From Acarospora socialis (Eukaryota; Ascomycota; Lecanoromycetes; Acarosporales; Acarosporaceae), in assembly GCA_025617375.2 (NCBI GenBank), contig JAMYGW020000001.1:2790001-2854000 (forward strand): a stretch of DNA of 64,000 nucleotides. The letters run 5' to 3'. Both the position numbers and the translations under genes were made by a program. Below, in pieces: positions 32,552-44,694 of this stretch; positions within the stretch are counted from its first letter, which is position 1, and every line of letters begins with the position of its first letter. Under the pieces are notes generated by a model. It did no database searches. It saw nothing but the letters and a program-made list of their open reading frames with translations, and was not told the DNA's origin.

Positions 32552-33892
32552 TCAACGGTTCACAACAAGCTGAAGCGCTTCCTTGAACTTCCGGAATGGA
32601 GACGCAGCAGCTCCCCCGGGTCCTTCTCTCCCCAGCCAGAAAGATACGATGCCAACTAGAATCGCAAGACCTACTGCGCCGGCTGGTCTTCGGTATTTGA
32701 AAAGTGCTGTTACCCCCCTTTCCAAGGCCTCTCGTCTTCTGAGCTCGGAAGCCTGCTTCTGAAACAACCTCTCACCATCATTGAGTGTCTGTTCCGCGGC
32801 TAGATTTTGGGTTGTTTTGAGCACACTGTTCGGGGAGATGTGGCTCCAAATCCGACTGGGCAGTTTCTGGGGTGGATGCCGTTCATAGAGCTGTATAGTA
32901 CTAGCTATCAGAGCTTCCAGATCTAGAGGCTTCGGCAATTTCGACAAGACCGAGTGAAGCATCTCCGGTTCATCGGCAGGAATTTCGAATAGCTCATCCG
33001 AACGTGAACATATGATAACAGCAAAGAGATAGATGGAGATCACCGCTTCTTGAGCGAGAAGAAAGTCAAACAGACGTGCAATGTCTCCGTATTCTTGGAT
33101 GTCATGGGCGTATAGAGTCAATGTTGCTGCGAGGGCAAAGAATGGCCGAGTTTGCGAGAGATGATGGCACAACTTCGAATCCACACAGTGCAGGATGGAT
33201 GGCAGGAGCTTCAAATGGAGCAGAGCCGGTGACAGTGACGGGAGCATGAAATCGCGTATTCGCAAGAGGGACAAGTGGGCGACCGCTGGTCCGACCATCT
33301 CCATACCCAGCACGAGCAGCAGGACCTGTACAATGTCGTGATAGCCTTGAAAGTAGCAGAGCATTGTGTGACGTCGGAGGACTTCTGTAATGACATCTGA
33401 GAGCTCCCTTTTCCGACGGTTAAGCTCTTTCTCAGTCTGATCTAGAAAACCGTCAGCGCGGCTTATTCTCATCGTCGAGAGGCTACACTGACTGCTGGGA
33501 TAGTATATGAAAGACCTGTTGACATCCAACCTAACTTGATCTTCATCTCTATGTTGTGGCAGCTCTCGCCAGTCCCTCGTCGGCGTGTCCGCATACCCCT
33601 TGCATCCTAACAATATAGGCCCTACAAGCCTAGGCTCTCAGTATGTTAATGCCCGGTGTTGAAGTCAGGACGTACAAGCCAATCGTCGGATGCCGTCCTC
33701 CATTAGGCCTTGGGGCGAGGTTGCATGAGCGATCAACATTGGCACATCATTGCTGGTGCACGCCTCGCGAATTCGAGTGGCTTTGGAAGCCTGTGCACGT
33801 CCTTCCTCCCCGCGGGTTGAATTCTTTTCTTCATCACCCGGGATCTCACCGGATTGAGGAGGGTTTTCTACAAAACTTCGGTCATGCTCCAT
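32552..33892 (-). CDS. TBC-domain Rab GTPase-activating protein (TBC1D20/Gyp8-like)
   Basis: It stimulates GTP hydrolysis on Rab1/Ypt1-type GTPases, acting at ER/Golgi membranes. There are three exons: 33676-33892, 33493-33621 and 32552-33441, 411 residues. The TBC domain starts with DGIRRLAWPILLG, where the Trp codon is split by intron 1. It continues with DVNRSFIYYP (the catalytic-Arg motif region DVNRSF) and LCYFQGYHDIVQV (the catalytic-Gln motif YFQGYHD). The C-terminus has a single hydrophobic segment (AVGLAILVGIVSFWLG) and a short tail, that is, a tail anchor as in TBC1D20 and Gyp8. Intron 2 (33442-33492) keeps frame and would be missed by frame alone; removing it restores YPSNQTEKELNRRK. 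Confidence 0.88.
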
Positions 33893-35046
33893 TTCTTTAG
33901 AGGAGCTTTGTCGATGTTCAATATTCTTTTCCGGATGGTTATGTAGTCTAAGTTACTGTAAAATGGGTCTCCCCGTATGTATGTAAGGTAGTCCGTACGA
34001 GTACATGTAGGTTACCACCCGATACCGATACATTTGGCGTCTGCCTTAAGTACACATAAGGTCGCGAGTGCTTATGTAGACCTATGAGTACCAAAGGCAC
34101 CAACTCACAACCAAAGCATCACGCATCAGATACCGATCTTGTCCCACCTACCTCCGCACGGATCGCCTGCTCAGATAAGGCAAGGTAGGTAAGTATCAAG
34201 ATGTACGTGTAAACTAGTGGTGCTCTTGGACCAGTCTCGCTGCCGCTGTCATTCATGCCTTCCTTAATGATTCATCACATCTGAGGAAATCTGAAAGGTG
34301 CAGCATCGGGCTCGACGCACAGTTGCCTTATATAGACCGTGCAAATATCCGATTCGATCTCGCGGCACCCTCCCGCCTGGCCGGTGGTGTGAGCTAGGCG
34401 CCGCCTTATGAGTAGGTCACATCTCACGAAGCGACCAGAACCCGAAGGCATGAACGGGCTGAACGGGCTGGAGGGTTGGCGTTGAAGAAAGCTCGTGCAG
34501 CAGCGTTGGTAGTCAGAGCTTCACATTCATCAAACGAAACGAGACGGTCTTTGAATAATATCTACCTTATACCAACCGCCTGGTACCCACCCTAGGTAAA
34601 GTGCGTTGACAGGCATTACCTCATTCCCTGGGTTCTGCGCTGCATTGCGTTGTTGAAAGCCTACCTACCCTCCTTGTCGCTTCGTCATCCTTGATGCTAC
34701 CAACCTATTTGTTTCCTTAAGTAAGATATTATTGAGGGACTGCATCCACAGACTTGCTCCCCGATGGTTGCCTTGAATGAGCTGGAGTGTGCTAGGTTCG
34801 GTGGGTGCTAGTTCTACTATATTAACAGCACGAATGTTCGTGAACGCTGGTGTGATCTACGGCCGCTGACCATTCACCGTGCCGTATAGGGTCGCGGCGA
34901 AGGGAGCAATACTTCAGTACACCGTTATTGATCATACCACAATGGTTCCTCATGTTTCTTTTCCGCCTCTGCCGTGAACTCCTTTCCAGGTGTTACGGTA
35001 CCTCGCCGCCAAACGGTCGTGGATCTTTAGGGCATCTGAGCACTTC
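33893..35046. promoter_or_regulatory. Divergent promoter region, TBC gene / Mms1-like gene
   Basis: This is 1.15 kb without a believable gene. It contains several GGTAGGTA/TACCTACC-like words (for example 34183-34193, 34590-34600, 34658-34670). It presumably drives both flanking genes. Confidence 0.5.
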
Positions 35047-38000
35047 ATGTCACTCGAAGCGAGAGTTCGGGTCAATGGGCAGTGGACAACCCGTACCATG
35101 GATATCCATCACATTCTTGCTCAAAACCGAGAGGAGGAGCCGGCAGCGCCATCGACAAAAGCTTTACTGGAAGACAGTACCGCCCCTGTCCTTGGTATCC
35201 TTACGAGTACGATAACCAGAAGCCCTGTGTACAATTGGATCATACCTGCTCGAATTCGTCATAAAGACAAGAATGATGTAGTATGCATCGGTGATAACTT
35301 TGTTGAGATTAAGGAACTGATGAGCGAGGACAATCATCTCCGAGACATCGTCACCAAGGCAGACTTTGGCTCTACGATACGCGCGGCGAGGGTCTTTGGC
35401 ACTGCGAGGAAACCCGCCGTTTCAGGGCTAGATGCAATCATCAAAGCCGAATCGGAAGAGATGGATCTGGACGTACCCAACGGGCCGAAGGTTCCTCCTC
35501 AGATACTGGTTGTCGCTCTCGAGTCCAAAGAACTGGTCTTCCTGTTTGCTGTTGACAACGATCAGGGTAATGTGGATTTCCTTACCAGTCGCAGGCCCCT
35601 TCCGGAACAGAGATCATATCTAGAGCAACATGGCAAACATGTCGCTGTTGATCCCAAGTATGTGCGAATGTTTTCTTCGTGGCAAGCGCCTCGCTGATGT
35701 GATCATACAGGTCTCGAGCTTTGGCTGTCGCGGCGTGCGAAGGCTCATTCTCTTTCTACGCCTTAAGGTCGATGGACCAGCTGCGGTCCGGTATGGAATG
35801 TCAAGGTTTCCTGAAGGAAAGTGGCTTCGACCCTATTGAGGAGGTGTGTATCGGCCCGCTTTCATAGTCGCCTATGCGCTGTCTCGGCTCTCCAAAATCG
35901 TAGGGCTGGTGAGTGATCCTGATCATCTATGTAGGAGCGGCATTTCAGCTTAGATGGCGCCATACTGAAGATGGAGTTTTTATACCCACCGACCGGAGAT
36001 GAGGATCACGTTATATTGATGCTGATAGTCACTCAAGACAATCAAACCCGATTGTTATGGTATGACTGGGACTGCTCCACTAGCTTACGTACCGTAAGTC
36101 GACTAGGTACCTTTGGTCAACCGGTCATGAAGTGTGAGTATGAATTCTGTTCCTTTAGGGAAATTGATGGTGTTGTGACTGAAAAGAATGCTAGTGGAGC
36201 AACTGCCATTGTTGCTGATCCCACTGACAATATCGTCAGCCTTTATGCTCATTTGCGAGAAAACCATCTCTGTCTACCGAGATGTACTCACCGGAAACGC
36301 CACGCGCAAATCCATTTCTTTTCACTCTAAAGATGCTCCGATCCGACCAGGCAGCTCACGCAGAGCGCCCTTGTGGACCTACTGGGCTCGGCCAGTACGG
36401 AGAGAAGCTCATACGTCGAAGCATGATGATCTCTATATCTGCAGAGAAGATGGTATGGTTCGGTTTCTCGAAATCAGCGAAGAAAGTGAGATCATGGTCG
36501 ACGCCTCCATGAAGGCAGGCATCTTAGGTTGCAACATTGATACTGCTTTCGCGAGCCTGGACCTTGGACTCGATCGTGATGATCTGCTATTCGCTGGTGG
36601 AGATATGAGCAATGGGGGTCTCTACATGTTCCAGGCGCGACAGTCACCTGAATATGTTCAGTGCATACCCAATTGGGCGCCGTCCATTGACTTTATCACC
36701 GCCGCGGTGATACCGCCTGAGACTCTCGCCTCAAAATGCAGCTCTCCCAATGCCGATATGGGTCCTCTTCGCGGTCGCTTGTTTGCCGGTGCTGGAAGAG
36801 GCTATATGCATGGAGCTGTTGCCGAATTGCGGTTCGGGTTACAAGCAAGAATGGGAGCAACCCTTGAACTTGAAGATAGCGGTATACTCCGGTTATGGAC
36901 TCTGCCAGATGTGACTGGCACCGGTCTATACTTTTTACTCGCGCATTCTTTACATAGCTCGTTGCTGCACTTCTCTGTGGACGCTTCAGTCGTCACTGAT
37001 GGACAGGATGAGTCAACGGGCCTCGATTTTGGTTCCAGTACCTTAACTGCAGGAGCTACACCAGAAGGGTTGGTCCTTCAAGTGACCGAGCGCTCAATCC
37101 GAGTTAGCACCATTGCAACAGCCGAACCTCGGTTCGTCTTGGACCCTGAAGGCAAGATCGTTGCAGCAGCCATAGAGAGCGAGAGTTCCTCGATCATCAC
37201 AGCTGTCCGTACTCGGGATGTGATTATGATGCACTTGGCACGAGTGACTGCTACCGACATGGCTGGCACCATGCTTTCGCAAGTTGGCTATTCGTTGATT
37301 CTTCCATCAGAGCCGACGTGTCTCTCGGTCGAGAAGGTCGGAAGAACATTGCTGGTTCTCGTGGGGACAGCAGCAGGCACGCTGCAGATCTTCCGTATGA
37401 GTTTGGCTTCAGGTCTGATTCCTTTGCTTGAGCAGCCTCTCGCACAAGAATCGAACCGTGGCACCTTCGCAGTGTGTGAGAGTCTTGCTACCGCAACCTG
37501 CGAGCGAGGGACCATGCTGGTTTGTGGGCTTCGCAATGGAAGTTTAGAAGTCTTCCATGTAGCGCTCAATCCAGATTCTGGTAGGTCAGTGATAGTCAAC
37601 GTGCAAAAATACAATTTGCTTACGGTTTACAGTGACCGAGATATCCTTGTCGCACAAGCATAACATTATAATGGGCACAACTTCCGTCACAGTCAAAGGC
37701 GACATCTTGCAGCCCAAGGCTATTTTCGCACTCGGTGGGACTGATTTCTGTCGCTTGGAATTCTCATTGCAAAACACCACCAGTCCAGCCGTGCACAGAA
37801 TTTGGCTTACAGATAGAATAAGAACAGCTTATCAGCAGACCCCCATCAAAGCGGTCACACAGGTGGGACCACAGCGCCATCTCGAGACTTCGGGAATAGT
37901 TGGGTCACTTGTCTGTATTTCAGGGACGGAGTTGATCGTGGCTGTTCTCGACGATCAAGGCGGCCCTAGGATTGTGCCTCGACGCATCCCAATCGGAGGC

Positions 38001-39490
38001 ACGCCAACTCGAGTTATTTTTTCCAGGTATTTGAACAGACTCGTAGTTGGCTATATGACCTTAGAGATGAGGCCAGCGCGACAAGGTAATAGTCATGGTC
38101 GATCGTCTGGAAAGCGTTTTCTTCGGCCAACTGTTCAGATCATCGATCCTGACAGTGATTCAATCAAGGCCGATCCTATGGACTCTGTTGATCATGGGAG
38201 AAGCGCCTCGGGGAGTCCGAGAACGTTGTACCCAATCGGTAAACCAGGGGAGAGAATTTTGGGAATGTTAGGTATTCAATCTTCCCATCATCATGGTCGA
38301 ATGCACGCACCCACAAATGCTGATCACTGACAGAATGGAACCCTACCGAGGGCAACAAAGTTTACCACATGCTTGTGCTGACCACGATCGTGAATCGCGT
38401 GCTACCACACCAAGCCGCTGGCAGAGTCCTTTTTTTCAACCTTAGGACATCTGACGGGGGGCGAGTCGACGTCAAGTTGAAGCACCAGATTAAACATGAC
38501 AAACCCGTCTATTCTGTAGCTGCATTTGGAGCGAGGTATGTCCGCTAGTCGTCACTAGTCTGAGTCCGTCAGGCTGCGCTAACCTGCAAAAGTTCATTGA
38601 TATACTGCTGCGGCAACGAACTTATACTTCAAACCTTAAGGCTTCCCGACAAGAAGTGGCTGCGTCCTATCAAGCATACACTTGGATCTCCTAGCATTCA
38701 CATCTCCGTTGCTGGGCTGTTTGTCTACGTCACTACCGCACGCCATTCTTTGACGATCCTGAAGTTCGAGAACGAGGAGCTCCGCCCTCAGTTCAGTGAC
38801 CGTATCGCCCGCGACGGGATGCACCATCTCAGTACTCGGGATCCCAGTGTCACCTTGATGTCCGACAAAGCATGTTCCGTGATTGGCTTATGGCAGCCCC
38901 CACGTAAGTCGCCAGTACAAGTCCTTGGCCTTGCTGAACGTCGTTTAGAGCGCCGGACTGAGAGTTCGACAACCACCTTATTCGAAGCGATCTTACCGAA
39001 ATCGATTACTCGTCTCCGAAGCGGCGCGTTGACCAGTACATGGCGCTCTTCGCTGACGACGCAGTGTGAGACTGTCCTTGGCAGCAGCGCCGACGGCACC
39101 TTTTACCAACTTCTCATCCTACCCGAGACCAGCTGGAGGCTCCTTCGATTTATACAGAATTTGGCTCTCCGAAATCGGTTGATTTGTCCCTTTCAACACT
39201 CGAATCCACCTCACAAGCATATTGAGCCTTCGACGAGCAAAAAGCATTACATGCATGTAGATGGAGATATCCTCATTCGTTTAGTAAACCTTGGGGGAGC
39301 TTCTTTACTACGAGCGATGCTGGAACAGGAACCTCATCCGGACAACCGTTTTCTCGACTATGAGACGCCCGCCGTGAGATATGGACGGTTCTGTGAGCTC
39401 GTCCGGGACGTGGTCGGCGGCGATAGGCCTGAAGATCATGTGCAAGCCGCCATCGACACTATTACAACCCTTCTTGTACCCGATTTATAA
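35047..39490 (+). CDS. Mms1/DDB1/CPSF-A superfamily beta-propeller protein
   Basis: This is a large scaffold-type protein of the DDB1/CPSF160/Mms1 superfamily (MMS1_N region). Seven exons are inferred: 35047-35657, 35711-35843, 35935-36133, 36195-37580, 37633-38271, 38334-38535 and 38593-39490; 1355 residues. Family marks are LGILTSTITRSPVYNWIIPA, DVVCIGDNFVEIKEL, LKMEFLYP, LLLIPLTISSAFMLICE and the repeated beta-propeller blades that follow. Members bridge cullin-RING ligases or RNA-processing complexes. The length fits DDB1/CPSF160, but similarity seems nearest to the fungal Mms1-N group, not true DDB1 or Cft1. Start chosen at MSLEARVRVNGQWTTRTMDI, since upstream codons look like leader. 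A role in DNA-damage repair is inference from the family. Confidence 0.82.
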
Positions 39491-40113
39491 CACGCATGAC
39501 CCGGTCAGCTCCCCCAAACATCCGGAAAAGCAGGGCTCCACACACGATTCCTCCAGATGCCTTGGACTGCTTGGTTGGGCACCTTTGTAATAAAATTACA
39601 TACCTGGCCCGCTGCTATGGCTTCTCCGTATCTAGATTCATGGACTATAGGTAGTTCCTTCAAAGCGGAAGGCAAGAGGACTGTGGTGCATCTTTCCTAT
39701 TTGGAAAGCCTTCTCATTGAGGTTCACGGTCATCGGGAATGGTTGTGAACTGGCTCGCTCAGAAGACGTCCTAGTTCCTCATACGACTTTCATGTATCAC
39801 TCACGCACAAATACAGAAGTAAATTCACGAATTAGTAACATATGAGCGAGCATTACGCAAGGCTTGAAGTTTGTGTACTTTGATATGATGTTGTAAAGTT
39901 GGTCCACTCGCACGGTTTGAGACACTAAATGTTCGGAAGAACTAATGACCGAACAAGAACCCCACAGACAGTAACACGCAACCATGCTTTCATATCCCAC
40001 GTTGCACGATCTGGGTATCACTACCGCTTATACCTGCAACTCTACCGAGAGGACGTTCATCAGGACACTTAGCGCCTGCTACGATTTGTGGATCTGGGTG
40101 GAGAAGTGTGAGA
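39491..40113. other. Intergenic, eIF5B promoter
   Basis: These 623 bases hold the end of the Mms1-like gene and the eIF5B promoter. No further gene is seen. Confidence 0.5.
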
Positions 40114-43100
40114 ATGGCTCCCAAGAAGAAAGGGAACAAGAAAGGGAACGATGACTGGGAAGCCGAACTGGGCGAATCGGTTGATCCAATAGCAGCTGCG
40201 ACTCAGGAAGACAAAAAGGAGGAGACGTCTAACGGAGCCCAGGACGATGAGCGTGTTGGAGGCGGTGGTCTCTTGGCCGCAATTCAGAAGAATAAAAGCA
40301 AAAAGCAAAAGAAGGGTGTGGTGGTAGAAGACCCTGTGGACGGTGGGCCTGGCGCAGAGCTCGATGGAAATAATGATGTTGGTCCAAATGGTGAAATAAA
40401 TTTGGCTACCAAAGCTCCGGAGGAGGCTACAACGGACGATCTCTTTGCAACTGGCCCTGCGAGAGGGAAAGGCAGTAAGGGTGGCAAGCAGGAAAAGGGG
40501 AAAGACGAAGATAGGATAGGAGATGAGGAAGACCAGGACGACGATGGTAATAAATTGAAGACCAAGAAAGAGAAGGAGAAGGAGAAGAAAGAGAGAGAAA
40601 AGCAGCGGAAGAAGGAACAGGTATGTCGAATCATCGGTTGGGCCTGAACTCATACAAGAGACGCTGACTCGTATGTTATGTTTCATAGACTGCGAAGAAG
40701 AAGGCCCCCGGACAAGGAGGAGCTGCAAAACCGGAAGCTCCTAAACCTTTTCAGGAGACGAAGTCTGCCGAGCCAACAGCAGCACCGGATTCAAGCAAGG
40801 TGGGCAAGAAGCTTCCTCCGGCGCTTGCAGCACTCCGGAAGCAACAGGAGGCTCTGCGAAGGCAACAGGAAGAGCAGGAAAGGCTAGAAGCTGAGCAGAG
40901 GGCACGGATCCAAGAGGAAGAGCGACTGGCCGCGGAAGAAGAGCGAAGGCAGGCAGAAGCGAGGGCGAGAAAGAAAGAGAAAGAGAAGGAGAAGAGGGAG
41001 CAGTTGAAAAAAGAGGGCAAGCTGCTGACAAGAGCACAGAAGGAAGCGAAAGAGAGGAATGAGCTCCGTATGAAGCAGATGCTGGCGGCTGGAGGAAAAG
41101 TTGCTGGTCTGGATGAGACTCGTGAGAAGAAAAGACCTGTATATGATAGTAAGAAGAGAAAGGGGATGAAGAAACCCAGCGACGCTACGAGGAAGGAAGA
41201 TGAGAAAGGGCCAATAGAAGAGGAGTCCCAGGTGTCGGTCGCAGATGTGGAGGTTTCTAGCGTGCAGGCGGATGATGCGATGGAGCCACCGACACAGGTT
41301 GAGGACGACACTGCAAATGACAAAAGTGATGGGATAGACGACTGGGAAGCCGAGGCTGATGCTCAGGATAACGTCAAAGATAGTTGGGATGCATCGTCAG
41401 ACGAAGGGGACACTAAAGCTGGAGCTAAACCGGCGAACGATAGGTTAGTAGATGGCCAGACTAAGGCTACGGAGGTGAATCACAGCACAGGAACAAATGG
41501 AGTGAAGTCTAAACCCAGCCATCAGAAAGCGGCAGCGGCCCAATCCAAAAGGCCTCAGAATAAAGATGGCTATCAGGGATCCGATTCGGGTTCGGATGAG
41601 TCTTCAGAGGACGAAGCCACAACTGCGACCCAGCGAGCTGCAGCGCAGAAGAAAGCCGAGGCCGCAGCACGAAGAAAGCAGCAACACGAGGAGGCACTGG
41701 CTGCTAGGTCAAAGGACAACCTCCGATCACCTATCTGCTGTATCTTGGGTCACGTTGATACTGGAAAGACCAAACTGTTGGATAAGATCCGACAAACAAA
41801 CGTCCAAGAAGGTGAAGCAGGTGGTATCACGCAACAGATCGGTGCTACATACTTCCCTGTCGAAGCACTAAGAACGAAGACCCAGGTTGTTAATAAAGAT
41901 GGAGCCTTTGATTTCAAAGTGCCCGGCCTGCTTGTTATCGACACGCCCGGTCACGAATCGTTTAGTAATCTCCGCTCACGGGGTTCATCCCTCTGTAATA
42001 TTGCCATCTTGGTTGTCGACATCATGCACGGCCTTGAACCACAAACGTTAGAGTCGATGAAACTCCTGAGGGACCGCAAAACACCGTTCATTGTGGCTCT
42101 AAACAAAATCGACCGGCTGTATAACTGGAAGAAGATTGATAATAACGGCTTCCAAGATAGTCTAGCAATGCAGAGTAAGGCGGTGCAAGGTGAGTTCCGG
42201 GATCGACTGGAGAAGACTAAGCTCGCATTTGCCGAGCAGGGATTCAACTCGGAGCTCTACTACGAAAACGAAGACATGCGTCGGAACGTATCACTAGTAC
42301 CTACCTCAGCTCACACTGGCGAGGGCATTCCAGATATGCTCAAGTTACTTGTCTCGCTCACTCAGGAGCGCATGACCAATAAACTCATGTACCTTTCGGA
42401 AGTCGAATGCACAGTACTCGAAGTCAAGGTCATTGAGGGCCTTGGGACTACGATAGACGTTGTACTCTCAAACGGCATTCTAAGGGAAGGCGATCGGATA
42501 GTGCTCTGCGGTGTTCAAGGAGCCATAGCTACGAACATTCGGGCATTGCTGACGCCGGCGCCGCTCAAGGAGTTGCGTCTCAAGTCACAATATGTTCATA
42601 ATCAAGAGGCCAAAGCATCTTTGGGTGTAAAGATTGCCGCAAACGATCTTGAACATGCCATTGCTGGATCACGGCTGTTGGTGGTGGGTCCTGGAGATGA
42701 TGAGGAAGAACTGGAAGAGGAGGTCATGTCCGATATCGAGAATCTCCTCGGGAAGGTCTCCAAGACCGGTCGTGGCGTCAGTGTTCAGGCATCCACACTT
42801 GGCTCCCTCGAAGCACTCCTCGAATTCTTGAAAGTCTCAAAGATCCCCGTTGCGAACATCTCCATCGGGCCAGTATACAAGCGAGATGTAATGTCGGCTG
42901 GAATAATGCTTGAGAAAGCCAAGGAATACGCTGTTATGCTGTGCTTTGATGTTAAGGTTGACAAGGAAGCTCAAGCTTATGCTGATGATGTCGGTGTCAA
43001 GATTTTCACGGCTGATATCATCTACCATCTCTTTGACGATTTTACTAAACACATGGCGCAATTGGTGGAGCAAAAGAAGGAGGAAAGCAAATTGCTTGCT

Positions 43101-43558
43101 GTGTTCCCTTGCGTTCTCAACCCGGTGGCGGTCTTCAACAAGAAAGACCCCATTGTTGTCGGTATAGATGTTACAGAAGGCAGCCTTCGTCTTCTGACCC
43201 CCATCGCCGCTGTGAAGACAAATCCAGTCACGGGGGTCAAAGAGGTCATTGCCTTGGGTAGGGTGTATGTTAACACCGCACTTCCATCAGTGTTCCGTGC
43301 TAATGACAAGACAGGCAATCCATCGAACGGGATCATAAACAGATACCGATCTGTAAAAAAGGTCAACCATCGGTCGCTGTCAAGATCGAAGGTCCCAACC
43401 AACCGCTGTACGGTCGCCAGCTCGAGGAGAAGGACGTTCTATACTCGCTCATCTCACGGCAATCCATCGATACTCTGAAGGAGTACTACCGTAGTGAAGT
43501 AAGCAACGACGAGTGGCTCTTAATCAAGAAGCTAAAGACCTTGTTCGACATCCCTTGA
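40114..43558 (+). CDS. fun12: Translation initiation factor eIF5B (Fun12)
   Basis: This is the GTPase that joins the 60S subunit to the 48S complex. There are three exons: 40114-40620, 40689-43264 and 43315-43558, 1108 residues. The N-terminal half (about 1-515) is a charged Lys/Glu tail, starting with [18 protein letters not shown]. The G domain carries GHVDTGKTK (about residue 523), DTPGHESF (about 587) and NKID (about 640), then domain II ([20 protein letters not shown]), domain III and domain IV ([20 protein letters not shown]). The last exon completes [17 protein letters not shown] and [15 protein letters not shown]. Without the 50-bp intron at 43265-43314 the frame would run on wrongly to 43478. 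The ATG at 40114 is preferred over an in-frame GTG six bases upstream. Confidence 0.95.
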
Positions 43559-44694
43559 ATGCCCGAGGCAAGGCGATTCCTTGATGATGCAGCTTGGTTA
43601 TGCATACCGGCAAAATTCGGCACCCGAGCGGGAATGGTGAGCAAGATATGTAAGATAGTGCTCTCAATCTCCATTCCGGACGCTGTTCGGCTTCTACGGC
43701 TTGCTTTGAGAAGTTTCATCCTCGCTGGGTGTTTCTCTACTATTACTGTATTAGATGATATTCCGTTATGGACCCGGAGTTGTTGCTTGCAGAACCTTTC
43801 GGTACCGGAGCTCTGTAGATACAGCGAACAAAATGTGGAATGGCATATCACCTGTCCAAAGACTGATTTGAGCGCATCTACCTTCTCACCTAATCCGATT
43901 TTCTCGTCTTGTTGATAGATGCTGAAGCATATTACTGATATAAACACATTATTTCTGTGTTGAAACCTCCAAGAAGCTTGCCGTGGCAGTTTGGGTGTAG
44001 TGTGTAAAAATTGGAAACACCACAGCAAAGAAGGCTAGTCGTAAAGAGTGGTGCTGAACCAAAGTACTGCTGACGTAGGCAAGAACTGACTCCTTCAACT
44101 GGTGTGAGAGGGAGAGAGCATAGAGAAAGGGCTCGAGCAAGTTGCATGGGTTGAGTACCCTACCCATACTCGGAATACAGGTGATTGGTGAAGGAATGCA
44201 GCACTGCCGTGACTGCTAAAGGGGTTTGCTATGAGGGTTTTAGTTAACATAACCCTTCGTTATCTGGGTATGAGTTCTAGTCTCCTGCTACAGCAGTGTT
44301 GCGAAGTCTCATAGCACCAGGCACAATCAGTTGATTTAGCGGACGGCTGCCCTCAATGAATCCGGATATTCCTTTCCACGACACCTGTGGAGCCTAACGC
44401 TACTGTCCGGTGATGATGTCCAGAGTTCTGACTCGGACTATACTACCTAACCCGGGACAAGCCACAGAATCCTGAAGGTCACGTCACATATGGGTCCTTG
44501 TTCGTGCCGTATCGCCATTGCTCCATGATTCGGGAAGCGTAAAGCTCGTCCCATCCTATATATTCATGTCTACCGCGCTATATACAACTCGTTGTAAGGG
44601 AAACTTCTATGATACATGCAAGCCTTCAGATTCAGAGGCGCCGAGGAGCTGCAGCGCACAATTCCGTGATCCGTCTCAGATTCGAATCCGATCA
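43559..44694. other. Convergent intergenic, no gene seen
   Basis: These 1136 bases lie between the 3' ends of eIF5B and the PPR gene. There are only short motif-less frames on both strands; no RNA gene or repeat is recognised. Confidence 0.5.

Noticed and set aside
40069-41323. Minus-strand Ser/Phe/Leu-rich frames
   Set aside because: Mirror of the Lys/Glu-rich N-terminus of eIF5B; typical antisense artefact.
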